Below, piece by piece: positions 1 to 10,329 of a stretch of DNA of 64,000 bases. Each line of letters starts with the position of its first letter. Positions within the stretch are counted from its first letter, which is position 1. A model generated the notes under the pieces. The model saw only the letters and a program-made list of their open reading frames with translations. It was not told the DNA's origin and did no database searches. The position numbers and the translations under genes were made by a program. This DNA is from Patiria miniata (Eukaryota > Echinodermata > Asteroidea > Valvatida > Asterinidae): assembly GCF_015706575.1 (NCBI RefSeq), contig NW_024037059.1:14917730-14981729 (forward strand), in the 5' to 3' direction.

Positions 1-380
1 TGCCTGACCAAACACTGACTTTAGACAAAAACTTCTTTCGCAACAAACTAATCCAGATGAAAAGTTATGTTAATGCCATTCATTTTTACCTAATTCCCTT
101 TAAGGAAAATTGCTTGCATCCTCCAAAACTACAACGAACAGATACAGAGTACTGATAAAAGGTTTTTAAAATTACCGATATAGGCGTAAGCCTCAAAAGT
201 AGGATTGCCCCTGTTCCACTGAATTTTTCTTTGGTGTCTTTCCTGTCATGAGTATGTGTGTCTCCCAATTTTTTTCATCGGGCTAGAATGGGTTGGTTTT
301 AAGTTTTGGGCTTTTAAAGCTACAGTCCATCATTTGCAGTTATCCGAAAAGGAACTGGCGTAAGTTGTTGAAAAACATAC

Positions 381-800
381 TTGGTTGAAAGATAGTATAA
401 ACTCCCTGTGAAATTATTCTTCCTGGCAAGTTGTCATTTTGAAGAAATCAACAAAAGAAAGCCTTTCCAACGGTGCGTCTTATACTAGCAGTTCGGTTTT
501 TTTATCGGCGAAGCGCGTGCAAGGTTGCTATTTTTCGGATCAGTGAGCGACATCGTGTCGCTGCAATCGGCTCAGTGAGAATGTGTCTCGGACGCTGAAT
601 TCAAGCCCAATTCAAAACATGATTCAGCAACTTTTGATTTGAAATCAACATCCTAGAATGTTGTTTTTTCTCGAAATAATACAGCTGAAGCTGAGGTGAA
701 ACTTCATCAGGTTAGTTGTTCAGCACCCTTCTTTAGATTTTGAGCACTTTTGTTGCTTCAAACGAACAAAATGCACACATTACAATGGTGGACTATACCT
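381..800. repeat. Interspersed repeat, copy 1
   Basis: This stretch shares diverged blocks, in the same order, with 11475-11800 in UNC50 intron 1. One block reads 'gtgaaattattc' followed by a ctgg..gctgtcatt-like stretch; a later one runs from 'caggttag' to 'gaacaaaatgca'. It is therefore a repeat family with at least two members here. No terminal repeats or coding capacity were seen, so the class is unknown. Confidence 0.5.
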
Positions 801-1420
801 TTAATAGGTAATGCTGTGTTTCAGAGTTACACAATCTGTGTCAGATACTGACACAACGCATGTATTCAAAACTCATCCTTTACATGTAATATTCAGTATC
901 AAAAATTGGGAAAATATTTGCACAATTTAAAGGGTTTTTGTTTATGCAATGAAAATTTGCTAGCTGCAGCTGAACTGCCTATAGAGTGAGAATTTGTTGA
1001 ATTTCAAAATCTTTATTTTTTTAAACCGAAAAATGGTCATCAGATTTCACCAGAAGTTCCCATTCAGCTCACAGTCATGCCAACAAAAATGTGAGCGAGG
1101 TGCAGCATGGAATGCTGTACATGATGATTGGATATACAGTTTGAGGAATTCGTCACCATTTTCAAAAAGAGGCGAATTTAGTATTTCACTGTTTGAACAA
1201 ACATTTGAGATAATCGCGTTTAAAGTTGGTCCTTTTTTCATTTGGCAATTTGAAACTTAAAGATGCATAAAATATGCAAGATTTAGGTATCAGAGGAAGG
1301 AAGAGATTTTACTTTTCCTTAATGTAGCAAACTTTAAGAAAAATAGGTGATAAGTTTTGCAGAATTAATCAATTAAGAGAAGTGGCTGTTCGTGAAAAAA
1401 AAACCCAAAAAAACAATTAG

Positions 1421-1910
1421 CAAATTCGCCCCTTCGTGATCGTGAAAACGCTAGAGTGAGTACGCGCAGATTTCGCCCTACTATGTGCAGATTCTGCCCC
1501 ACTGCGCGTGCGCCTTGAAATTCGCCCCTTCGTGAAAATGTTTCATTGCACGCGCCTGAAATTCGCCCCTTCGTGATAACGCGTCATTGTATTACAATGT
1601 ATGATTTATTTACTGAAAATTTATTAATACCATAGAGTGCGGAAATTTGCCCCTTCCTGAAAACGCAAAACAGCACTTGTGGCAAATTCACCCATTCGTT
1701 AATTAGATTAATTAAGATTTTATTTAATTTTTTGAAAGTATAGCCTCGCCAGGTTTAGCTTGAGTAACTCCAGCTCTAATGCTTATCGAAGCATTAGAGC
1801 TGGAGTTACTCAAGCTACACCAGGTTGTAGATATTGACATGTTTATTTTCACCAAAAAAGCAAATTTTGAAAAACAGACGATTTTCATGAAATTCGCCCC
1901 TTTGTGAAAA
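1421..1910. repeat. Dispersed array of a 'attcgccccttcgtga' motif
   Basis: Six variants of the motif 'aattcgccccttcgtgaaaac' shortened or altered occur near 1421, 1518, 1559, 1641, 1684 and 1889, separated by unrelated sequence and often followed by 'gaaaacgc' or 'gataacgc'. Spacing is irregular, so this is not a simple tandem repeat; it looks like the inside of an iterated-motif transposable element. A perfect hairpin sits within it at 1756-1817. Confidence 0.5.
1756..1817. repeat. Perfect 62-bp hairpin (29-bp arms, 4-nt loop)
   Basis: The arm from 1756 to 1784 is exactly complementary to 1789-1817, leaving the loop 'atcg'. Arms have mixed base composition (starting 'tagcttgagtaactcc'), so this is not simple-sequence pairing. 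No mismatch in 29 bp implies a young event or selection on the fold. Confidence 0.85.
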
Positions 1911-2221
1911 CAGTGACGAATTGAATGCCCGCCTCTTAATTAAAAAACAAAAAACTAGATTGAGAACTAGCTGTAATGTTGAAAAAATGGGTTGAAACTC
2001 TCTGATCAGACGAATGGGCTGGCTATATTCATGAACCTAGAAAACTGTTAGTGAGTGAATGCAGTTACGATCAGAGACCACTATGAAGCCAATTTGGGGG
2101 ATGCTCAGATAAAAAATTACCCAACCGAACTCAAACCAAACATGAGGACTCGATTTCAACTCTAGAGTTTGCACCGACAAAATCTGTAGTCACTTACCAT
2201 TTCAAGATGTATATACTGCAG

Positions 2222-2713
2222 ACTGTCCAGGATCAAGATTCCTTCAGAAGATGGATGGGACGGTAGGCTGAGCATTCATGGGTGGTAAGCAGAAATCTGA
2301 ATTATAGAGAAAAAAAGGGGAGAAGGGGAAACAAAAATAAGTTTTGCATTATTTGCATACAACAATAATACATGTCAGATTTAGTTAACCGGAACTAATT
2401 AATTGTACATGTACATGTTTTTCTTTGAAGTATTTCTGACATTTTGTGTAGAAAATAGTATGTATCACTCAATTTTCATATTGCTTTTGGCCATAGAATG
2501 GAATTAAAATTGTAACAGGATGCCGATCCAGTCAGTGGCTGTGTCACTGGCAGAGCCCTGTTTGACCTCAGTTTCTTGTCCGAGGGTCACGCACGCATGG
2601 CCCAAAAGCCTACAATTGTACACGAGATTTTACGAGACTGCATTCGAGACTACAGAAAAGCACGACAAGCACCTGGATATTCCACTGTTCGGCCAAGATG
2701 GCAAAGCAAGTGA
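2222..2713 (+). CDS. Last two exons of an unrecognised protein-coding gene
   Basis: The last exon is 2519-2713, preceded by a 'ttgtaacag' acceptor and ending in TGA at 2711-2713. The preceding exon is 2222-2262, between 'atactgcag' and 'gtaggc'. Exon 2222-2262 enters with two bases of a codon and leaves in phase 0, so the frame joins through 'KMDGT' and 'DADPVSG' without a stop. The 77 visible residues include 'ALFDLSFLSEGHARMAQKP', 'IVHEILRDCIRDYRKARQ' and a C-terminus 'STVRPRWQSK'. They look helical, charged and non-repetitive. AATAAA at 2792, about 80 bases after the stop, supports a 3' end. I do not recognise the family, and no upstream exon could be supported; the rest presumably lies to the left of the window or in weak exons before 2222. 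Confidence 0.5.
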
Positions 2714-2791
2714 AAAGTTGAACACGTGTGCTTTAATTGATATCAAATATAACTGCTTTTGACAAAACTGAGTTGTTGTTACAGCACAACA

Positions 2792-2797
2792 AATAAA
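2792..2797 (+). other. Poly(A) signal AATAAA
   Basis: An AATAAA hexamer lies 79 bases after the TGA of the unrecognised plus-strand gene, giving a short 3' UTR. The hAT-like element that follows starts 15 bases later and so probably lies at or beyond the cleavage site. Confidence 0.45.
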
Positions 2798-2812
2798 CAT
2801 CATACTTAATAG

Positions 2813-3009
2813 CAGTGGCGTAGCCAGGAATTTTTCAGTGGGGGGGCGCTGGGGGGGGGCTGGAACATTTCATGGGGGGGGGCGTCATGTAGATCAATGA
2901 TAATTTTTTTTAGACACTCAAAATCTCAGTGGGGGGGGGGGCAACTGGGGGGGGCGACAAGGTTTCATTGGGGGGCTGTGCCCCCCCCCCCCCCATGGCT
3001 ACGCCACTG
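2813..3009. mobile_element. hAT-like MITE with G-runs
   Basis: The ends are CAGTGGCGTAGCC and GGCTACGCCACTG, a perfect 13-bp inverted repeat. The element is flanked by the 8-bp direct repeat CTTAATAG (2805-2812 and 3010-3017). An 8-bp duplication and a CA..TG end are diagnostic of hAT transposons. The 197-bp interior has no coding capacity and consists largely of G-runs on one strand and C-runs towards the right end. Confidence 0.9.
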
Positions 3010-3066
3010 CTTAATAGCAACAAAAGCAAGGGCCGATTGTTTTTAGGTTTACATTCGATTCTTTAA

Positions 3067-3183
3067 CCCTAACCGCCCCCTATACTTCAAATACTATGTA
3101 TGAATTTCTTTCCATACATGTGTGCACAGCTCATGTAGTATTCTGTGATATTTGGTACTTGAACAGCCCTTTGGGGGTTAGGG
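3067..3183. mobile_element. Short TTAA-flanked MITE
   Basis: TTAA at 3063-3066 and 3184-3187 flanks an element starting CCCTAACCGCCCC and ending GGGGGTTAGGG. A TTAA target and CCCTAA-type ends fit piggyBac-like (or Kolobok) non-autonomous elements. The 117-bp interior is unique in this window. Confidence 0.65.
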
Positions 3184-3550
3184 TTAAAAAAGGCCGAAAG
3201 AAATGGCAAGTTTCAGTAGGTAGAGGATAGTGTATGCTTTATCTACATGTGAAACACCTGCACGAACCATTTATATTTTTAGTCCATATTGCCGGTTGAA
3301 AAATGAAGACTTTTGCAAGACTTCATCGATTTGCAATCATAGTGTGAGAACTACAATATAATGCTTACATAAGTGCACATAGGTCTAAAAAATGTGAAAA
3401 GCACACGCGAACGTGCGTGTAATGAATGACTTGTGAATATAAGCAGGGCATCCTAAGCTCAACCCGTACATATTTATTGGGGTCGCATACAGTTTCTGGC
3501 TTGTTGAACAATGGCGACCATCTTTTTGTGTTGTAAAAATGGAGGTTGTA

Positions 3551-4049
3551 CAGGGGCGTAGCACGGTCATTTTTATTGGGGGGGGTAACATTTTTTAAAA
3601 AGGGCACTTGCACATCCATTGTGAAATGTAGACAGGTTTTTTCTCCGGACACTTGGCCTCCGTAAAATAAAACAATTCGGGGGGGGGGGGGGGGGGGGGG
3701 GATAGTGCCATCTGTCAATGGGGACGCTGTTCAAAACCGACAATTATGCACACAAAGGGCCAATATATGGTGCTTTTCAGGGAGATACATGTGCACAATT
3801 CTGGAAAAGGCACCCAAAACGGCAGATGCCACAAAAAAGGGCACCACTTCTTTTTTGAAAAGGGCACTTGTTCAGGAAAAAAAGGGAACTTCGTAAAAAA
3901 AGGGCACTATTTACAAAATATTGGGGGGTAAGCCAGTTGCAAAAAATGGGCATTTTGAATGGAAAAGGCAGTATTTACAAAATATTGGGGGCGGGGGGTA
4001 ATACCCCCTTACCACCCCCCCCCCCCCAGCAAAAATGCCTAGGGAGTTG
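3551..4049. repeat. Composite G-run repeat with 'aaaagggcac' motifs
   Basis: It opens with CAGGGGCGTAGCACGG, similar to the hAT end at 2813, and holds two long G or C runs (about 3679-3701 and 4013-4028). At least five copies of 'aaaagggcac' or close variants follow, plus two of 'atttacaaaatattgggggg'. No matching right end or target duplication was found, so it is annotated only as a probable decayed hAT-type repeat. Confidence 0.4.
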
Positions 4050-4959
4050 GGGATAATATTTAAGAGTGGTGAAGTTGGTCTGAATGTGCATGTTTTTCAG
4101 CACTCAACTTAGACTCCATCACATTTACACTCCAAGTGCAAAGATAAATAAACATTTAGGACCACTTCCTAAAAACCCAAATGGAAAGATCCTGACACCA
4201 TTTTTTCCCCTTGTTTAGGCCCCCATCATCTTATGAAGATCAGTCATTGCAAAAATGTTGAAAAGACATGAATCTGGGACTGAGAAACATTTTCAATTTT
4301 GTTTGCATAATTGAAAATGTACTTGACTCTCGATACACACCAAAGAAGTGGTGTTTGGATACTCTAATCTTTCTGAACGTACTTTAAATTGGGGGCAAAA
4401 TACTGTGTATAATTTGGGAGCAGGGAAAAATTCCATACTGGGCCACCACTCATATTCCTTAATATGACCTGAAAAGTACAAAAAGTAGTAAATCTGATGA
4501 AGAAACACTGTTTGAGAGGTGCAACAATTCTTTGATAATACTTTAAAATGTTCCGTCATGGCCCATAGTCTTGTGTGCAGGAGCTCTGAGTGGTGGCTCA
4601 GTATGGATTTTTTTCCGTGGGGCTATATACAACCAAATTCCTTCCTCCATGATACAACACGTCAGGTCTTTGAAACTTAAGTTTCTCTCATAAAAAGTTG
4701 CACCGATAAACAAGTTGAAAACGGAACACCAATTTAGGACTGACAATATCAGGAAAGATACTCTGATCATGATAAGCCACTTCGGAGTTACAAAAAAATG
4801 TTCTGCTAATGCCGAACTTCGCAAAATTGTACAAGATGCTGCTACAAATGTTCCCAACCTGCCAACGTGACCTGGCGACTCGGACACGCACGAGTGCACT
4901 CACTGGGTTCACCAAAGTTTCCACGAATTTGCCATTCGTTTTCCAAGTCTTTCCTCCCA

Positions 4960-5165
4960 AAAAACTCTCTAAAATTTACTCACCTGCGCTCTACAGATTG
5001 TACCTCACACGTTCAAGTCAATAATGTCGTCTTTAAGGTTCAATAAAATGACAAATTCGTAGTCAAAAATTAAAACCTAAAATACGGTTTCCCGATAGCT
5101 GCCATTTTGTCGAAACGCGCAAAGCATGATGGATGTATATCCGGGAACACGTGGGATTTTAAATG
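4960..5165 (-). promoter_or_regulatory. Possible minus-strand promoter and first exon
   Basis: Read on the minus strand, the stretch holds an E-box CACGTG (5149-5154), a YY1-like 'caaaatggcagc' (about 5100-5111) and, about 100 bases on, an exon-like end 'gagcgcag' followed by the strong donor 'gtgagtaa' (4985-4978). The small ORF after the ATG (MAAIGKPYFRF) ends within the exon. No downstream exon was identified, so a non-coding or off-window transcript is only a possibility. Confidence 0.25.
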
Positions 5166-6307
5166 ATTTGAATATATTAAACAGCCCGTTCCATTATGGC
5201 GCGCTCATTCAAGTTTGTGGCAAATGCATGTGGTTTCACCAAGCCTTATGAAAAAGTCAAATATACACGTCTTATTTGTGTCCAAAATATCAACCACCTA
5301 CCGATCCAGATATGTGATCTATAATTTAACTTAAGTTTTCCTAATCGACCTAAAGCAACAGAATTGAAGCAACGCCCCTATTTTGCGGGTGGGGGGGGGA
5401 GGGATATTTTTTTAAGGGAAGGCGCTGAAAATAGTTTAGAAACAAAATTGCAAAATAAATTCCTCCGGATTTTTATCCAGGTGTAAACTGATTTCATACA
5501 CGGGAGGATGGACTAATTATGAAGTTGGAGACGGTGTGAAAAAAATAAAAATATGTGCTCAACCCTAATTGCAAACAAATTGCCCCTGCTCACCTACCCC
5601 ACATCCTTTGATCTAATTTCTCCACTTCTTTAAATCACATCATAACGTATTTATAGAATTCTGCAAAATTTTATGTTAATTACTTTGGTTGTGTCTGGAA
5701 GATTGTATTACGACCACTCCCCCCCCCCCCCAAAAAAAAAGGGGGGGAGGCCTAAAAATCTGAACACAGCAACACAAAAAATCACTTAACCTTGACCGCC
5801 ATTAAATAACAAATACTTTTAATTTCAACCTTGGGTCGCATGCCAAGTTCCTGGCCACGCCTTTTCAGCCCCGAAAGTCCAAACAGATACTCAATATTAT
5901 ATATGGCTTCAGCAGTAAATAATAAAAGACAAGACAGACAAATAAATCAAAACCAAACACAAGTGTGACTTTTTTATTTGTAAATAAAAATGTTATTTGT
6001 TCACATCAAAGGTACATATATAAGGAACGGTAAGAAATTCTTGTCCACAACTAACTTGGTTGAATGTGAATTGGGAATGAAAATAAATCATATAACTACC
6101 AATATATATCAGTATTGCTGAATTTAAACATCTCCTTATGGATTTATTTGTCTCAAATAACACTCTCCAAAGCAGGTTAATTTTGACCAAAATTCAGACT
6201 ATCACAGGACAGTTAAAAACATATCTCCTATAAAAAATCTGAATTTCATTCAATGTCAAAGAAAATTTGAATATGTCATAATCACAATGAACACAGCACA
6301 GATAACT

Positions 6308-6561
6308 GTTCGCTCGGGAAGGGCGCCGGGAAGGGCGCTGGGAAGGGCTGATGCCGCTTCACAGAATCTTGTGAAGGAAGTACGGATGGCATTATGGTTA
6401 ACCTAACATGACTTTTGCATGCAGCTAGCATGCGTTACACGTGATACACAGCAGCAGTGCTGCATGCTACATCACAGGTCACGCAAAATCTATCCAATGA
6501 GAGCTCAAAGAGATCAGCCCTTCCCAGCGTCCTGTTTGCAGGGCAGGGGGTACGAGCGAAC
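6308..6561. mobile_element. MITE with 'gggaagggc' repeats
   Basis: Ends GTTCGCTCG and CGAGCGAAC are inverted. Further in, 'cgctgggaagggctgat' on the left is matched by its complement on the right. The left end repeats 'gggaagggcgc' three times. No convincing target duplication was found, so the superfamily is undecided. Confidence 0.6.
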
Positions 6562-7310
6562 TTTAACTGTTCAGTATCTTCATACAGAAATGTTTGTACA
6601 ATAAACAACTAGACAGAAAAACGTTCTTTAAATGCAGTTCTCCGATCTTCTCATGGTCTCACTTCCCCATCTTTCTCCGCCCCTAAAAACTCAAAGCTAA
6701 AATCAACCCTAGATGCATCAGGCACCAGTGCCAGTCATGCCATAACTTATAATTTGATAAACACACTTCAAGATTGAGTACACGTATTTGGATATTTACC
6801 TTGGTAACATGTGTAAGGAAAAATGTGTAAGTCTAATGTCAAAGCTTTTGGCATTCTCACGAAAAAAAAAAGAACTACCTTTTTTCCTCAAAAGTTGCTG
6901 TACCATAAACCCAAATAAAATATTTCTTTTCTGACCAGTGGAATGCAATTACTCAATCTTTTTCTCTCCATGGAAAAATGTTTTCATATGGATTTCGAAA
7001 TCTGCTTCAATCAGATGAAAAGATTCTGCAAAACCAGAATTACACATCATTCAGTGATCAAATACAAGACAAATCAGGCAATTCAAATTGTATTGTGTTC
7101 ACTCCATCCATCTTTGAATCTCTATAAGACTTAAACACAAAGTTATAAATCCACAAAGTTACAGGCTTGCTTTAAGGGATGAGGATTATCGCACCAATCT
7201 GTCCAAATCCTCAAGATATTGATAGTTGGAAGCAGGCTATACACTGGTTCTTGGATCTTGCTGCTTGGAGTTGACATCCAAACTCCATCTTCAGTATTAT
7301 TCATGGTGGT

Positions 7311-9190
7311 TCAGTAGCCCTTCCTTCCTCGGAATCTTGTCCTGTTGTCCAACTGTCAGGTTTAAGACAATGACAACAATCATGAGTTTGATTCTCATAT
7401 TTTGATAAGATTTGAAGGTTTGCATGGTGGAAAGATACTAAGACAAGATAAGTTTGCGGTAGCACCATGTGAATAAATCTCTTTTGTGAGTATGTGTGGT
7501 TCTGAAAAGAACCGGAGGGACTCAACGTTTCGAACAGTATGCTCTGCCTGTCGTCAGGAGAATGAGGGATTCCAATGATGATGCGATGTTATAAGGATGG
7601 GTGCGGTGAGGCGTGAGAAGGATGCAAACTCATATTTTGAATTGAGAGACATATTGGGCATGAGAGATTTAAATGGATACTATCATTGGATTCTGTCATC
7701 GCTTGGGTTCAGTGTTTACTGCATAATGACCCTTTTCGAGAGAACTTCTTTCAAAACAACAAAACCCAATCGTTAATTATGTTGTTGACACAAAAGTTAC
7801 ACAGAGACACAAAAGTTGACAGAGAAAAAAAGGTAAAAACCCTTCAAGATTACAGTGCCAGGCCAGGATATACAACTTATTTATTGGAGTGGGGTCTGAG
7901 AGACCTTTTTGGTTTCCCGCGAATTTCAATTTGATTATAAGGTAAAGGATGAAACTAATTGCCTTGAATTTTATCCTCATTAGATTCTTCGGAAGTACAT
8001 GTATCTTAATATCAACAGCATGTAGGCAAAGTATTGACCTAATGCGATAAACACAGAGTCTAACAATGACTGTCAGCTGGATTCACGCAAGGAATTGAAT
8101 AAATCAGAACTTTGTTTACTCACAAGTGATCTCTTGCATTCAAAGAAGGCAACCTGTAGTGCTCGGCAGTTGTCATTAACATTTGTACCTGACTGTAAAC
8201 ATTCCTTGGGGGTTTTCTTGTCCTTCATAAAAATAAAAAAGAAAATCATATTAAAAGAGGTTTCTTGCTTTCGTTGTGAAAAACTTCTGTCAAAATTGTT
8301 GATGATCTTGAGCTTCCTGTTATATTTTTTTTTCCATGTGGCTCGATCATTGTTTGTTTGTTTGTTGGGGTGTTGGATTGTTTGTTTGTTTGTGTGGTTT
8401 TTTGGGGGTGGGTGGGTAGCAGATTGGGGGTGGGTTAGGATGGGGGCGAGTTAGGATGGGGTGAGGGGCAAGGGGGGGGGGCATGATTTGCAACAGAGAT
8501 TCTTTAACATGTTGAATTAGTTGTCAAAAGACCATGAAATATATAGTAACTGTCACAGCACAGGAGGCCAAAAAAAAGATACAGCCAATCATTCTCATTA
8601 CATGCATTTCTAAATAAAAAATACAATCAGTCCATATCCAGACAGATATATTAACTGTACTGATTCAAGTTCATCATCAATATAATAAACTTATTATATA
8701 TACTTTTTGAAACAACTTTGACAATCTACATGAAAACCATCAGATTTTAATTAGCCTAGCAACACGTTAGAGGACGTTTCGGGAAAGGGGCAGGCGTTCA
8801 ACTAAAATTGAACACCCCCCCCCAAAAAAAATTTACTTTTTAAAATAGATTTACTAAAAAAATGAAAGATAGTCACTGTGTTACGAACTCGACATGATAA
8901 TGTGTTTATTTAATCCCCTTCTCCTATACTAATCCCGTCCCCGCCCACCAAAAATGCGCCGTACCATTGGCATTGTCATTGATCATGTTGATTCGTCCAC
9001 CACCGTACACCCTCATAACCGGCGCGGCACCACCCATCATCATCATCATGCCCTTGAAATAACAATAACACAACACAGTACCACTCACAATTCTTACGCA
9101 GTCACTTTCAAGAAGACACGTCTTGAGATCTTCCCGTACTCCAGAACATGGTCTTTTAGACTCTTCTTTATCTTCAAAGTATTTCGGCAT
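7311..9190 (-). CDS. COA5: Cytochrome c oxidase assembly factor 5 (Pet191 family)
   Basis: Three coding exons on the minus strand are 9190-9089, 8222-8124 and 7352-7311, all joined in phase 0. Donors are 'gtgagt' at both introns and acceptors are 'atgaag' and 'ctgacag'. The 80-residue product starts MPKYFEDKEES and ends LDNRTRFRGRKGY, matching COA5/Pet191 (74 residues in human) end to end. Two CX9C pairs are intact (C15/C25 and C53/C63), with further cysteines at 31 and 42. The family is known for twin-CX9C proteins of the mitochondrial intermembrane space needed for complex IV assembly. A four-residue-scale expansion lies between the motifs ('QSGTNVNDN'). Exon 1 could instead use the 'gtaaga' donor 9 bases earlier, but the chosen one keeps the family length. 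The gene is divergent to UNC50. Confidence 0.93.
7497..7575 (-). mobile_element. Retroelement-like fragment with hammerhead-like core
   Basis: On the minus strand it reads 'ctgacga', a short stem candidate, then 'gaaacgttgagtcc' and a small hairpin (ggttct/agaacc). CUGANGA followed by GAAA is the conserved core order of hammerhead ribozymes, which are known in Penelope-like elements and retrozymes. Stem II does not abut GAAA cleanly and stem III is not evident, so activity is doubtful. It lies in COA5 intron 2. Confidence 0.3.
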
Positions 9191-10307
9191 GGTGATTTAT
9201 TCAAGGGGAAAACTTTAAAAAGCGAGCAAATTATAAGGTCCAGCATTCACGAAGATCGCAACATGGGCGCTGCCATCTTTAATTTCCTAAATAATTTTTT
9301 TAATGAATTTTTTAAAAAGCAAATTGCAATATTTGTATGAACACCTTGAAAATATTAAAAACCTACAATGGCTATAGGTATTTAATCTAAATTTGGTATT
9401 TTATTTTATACCTTTTAGCTTTCAAATAAAAATATACGCAAAATATTTTGTGATCGAGGTTACATTTGCCACGGAAAATGTTCCAACGTTTACATATGAT
9501 TCACCTTACATACATGTACGATCGCAGCGCAGGCCTACTTCCCGGAATGTCAAAGTAAACACAATAAAGTATCATTACATTAGAGGTATTTGGACAAAAT
9601 GATTTAATAGCGAAGCATTTATACACATCATCATCCCCAGCAGAATACTCAAAAATATTTTAGAACCAAGCAGGCCTGTTTCTGGTAAGTCGAAATGTTT
9701 AACTGCATAGTTTTCTCATTTAATCTATTTCGTGAAAATATTATCATAAACGATTGAAAGTTAAATTGAACACTGTCATGACTGTTCAGAACACAGAGAG
9801 AAAGCCCGAATATATCTGTGATTGTTAAAAAAGCAAAATAAACCATTAACAATTAATCATAAAGAAGGCTAACGAGTAACGAGTAACGTATCAGTTTTAT
9901 AATGCTCTTTTTTTAGACATGATACTTGATAGATTTAATGACTGACTGAGTTTTGTCACAAATTTTAATAGGCTATAGGCCTATTTTGTTTAACATGTAA
10001 TCCTACATGTATAGTGAATATTATTAAAATATTATTTACACTTACACAAGTTACAGGCTAATGACGTTACATAGGCCTGTATTATAAAGTTATGAATGGT
10101 TAACATTGTTTAGCCATCATGTCCTGAAGGCACAATGACATTGCAGTTGAAATAGTGTCGTGGGTTCCAATGGTATGATCATGTAGCAGTCATCTGGTCA
10201 TTGATGATTGATTCATTGAATTAAAAGTCACGAGAAAAAGTTCAATATCACTGTGTTTAGAAAAGTTGCCGCTGAAATAATCTTTACTTGCACATTAACT
10301 TTCACAG
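9191..10307. promoter_or_regulatory. Shared divergent promoter region of COA5 and UNC50
   Basis: COA5 starts leftward at 9190. UNC50's ATG-containing exon begins near 10308 after a 'ttcacag' acceptor, so the UNC50 first exon is probably non-coding and lies in this interval. A YY1-like AAAGATGGC (minus, 9272-9280) is well placed for COA5, and an ETS-like 'acttcccggaa' (9537-9547) lies between. No TATA box is clear. The region is otherwise AT-rich with no coding signal. Confidence 0.5.
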
Positions 10308-10329
10308 ATGAGGACAACCTGAAGTCAAG

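Noticed and set aside
3063-3187. Interstitial telomere repeats (TTAGGG/CCCTAA)
   Set aside because: Each CCCTAA stands alone at the end of a mobile element beside TTAA; no tandem TTAGGG run is present.
7301-7525. 74-residue minus frame over COA5 exon 3
   Set aside because: It is a shadow frame; the same bases read in another frame give the conserved COA5 end LDNRTRFRGRKGY.
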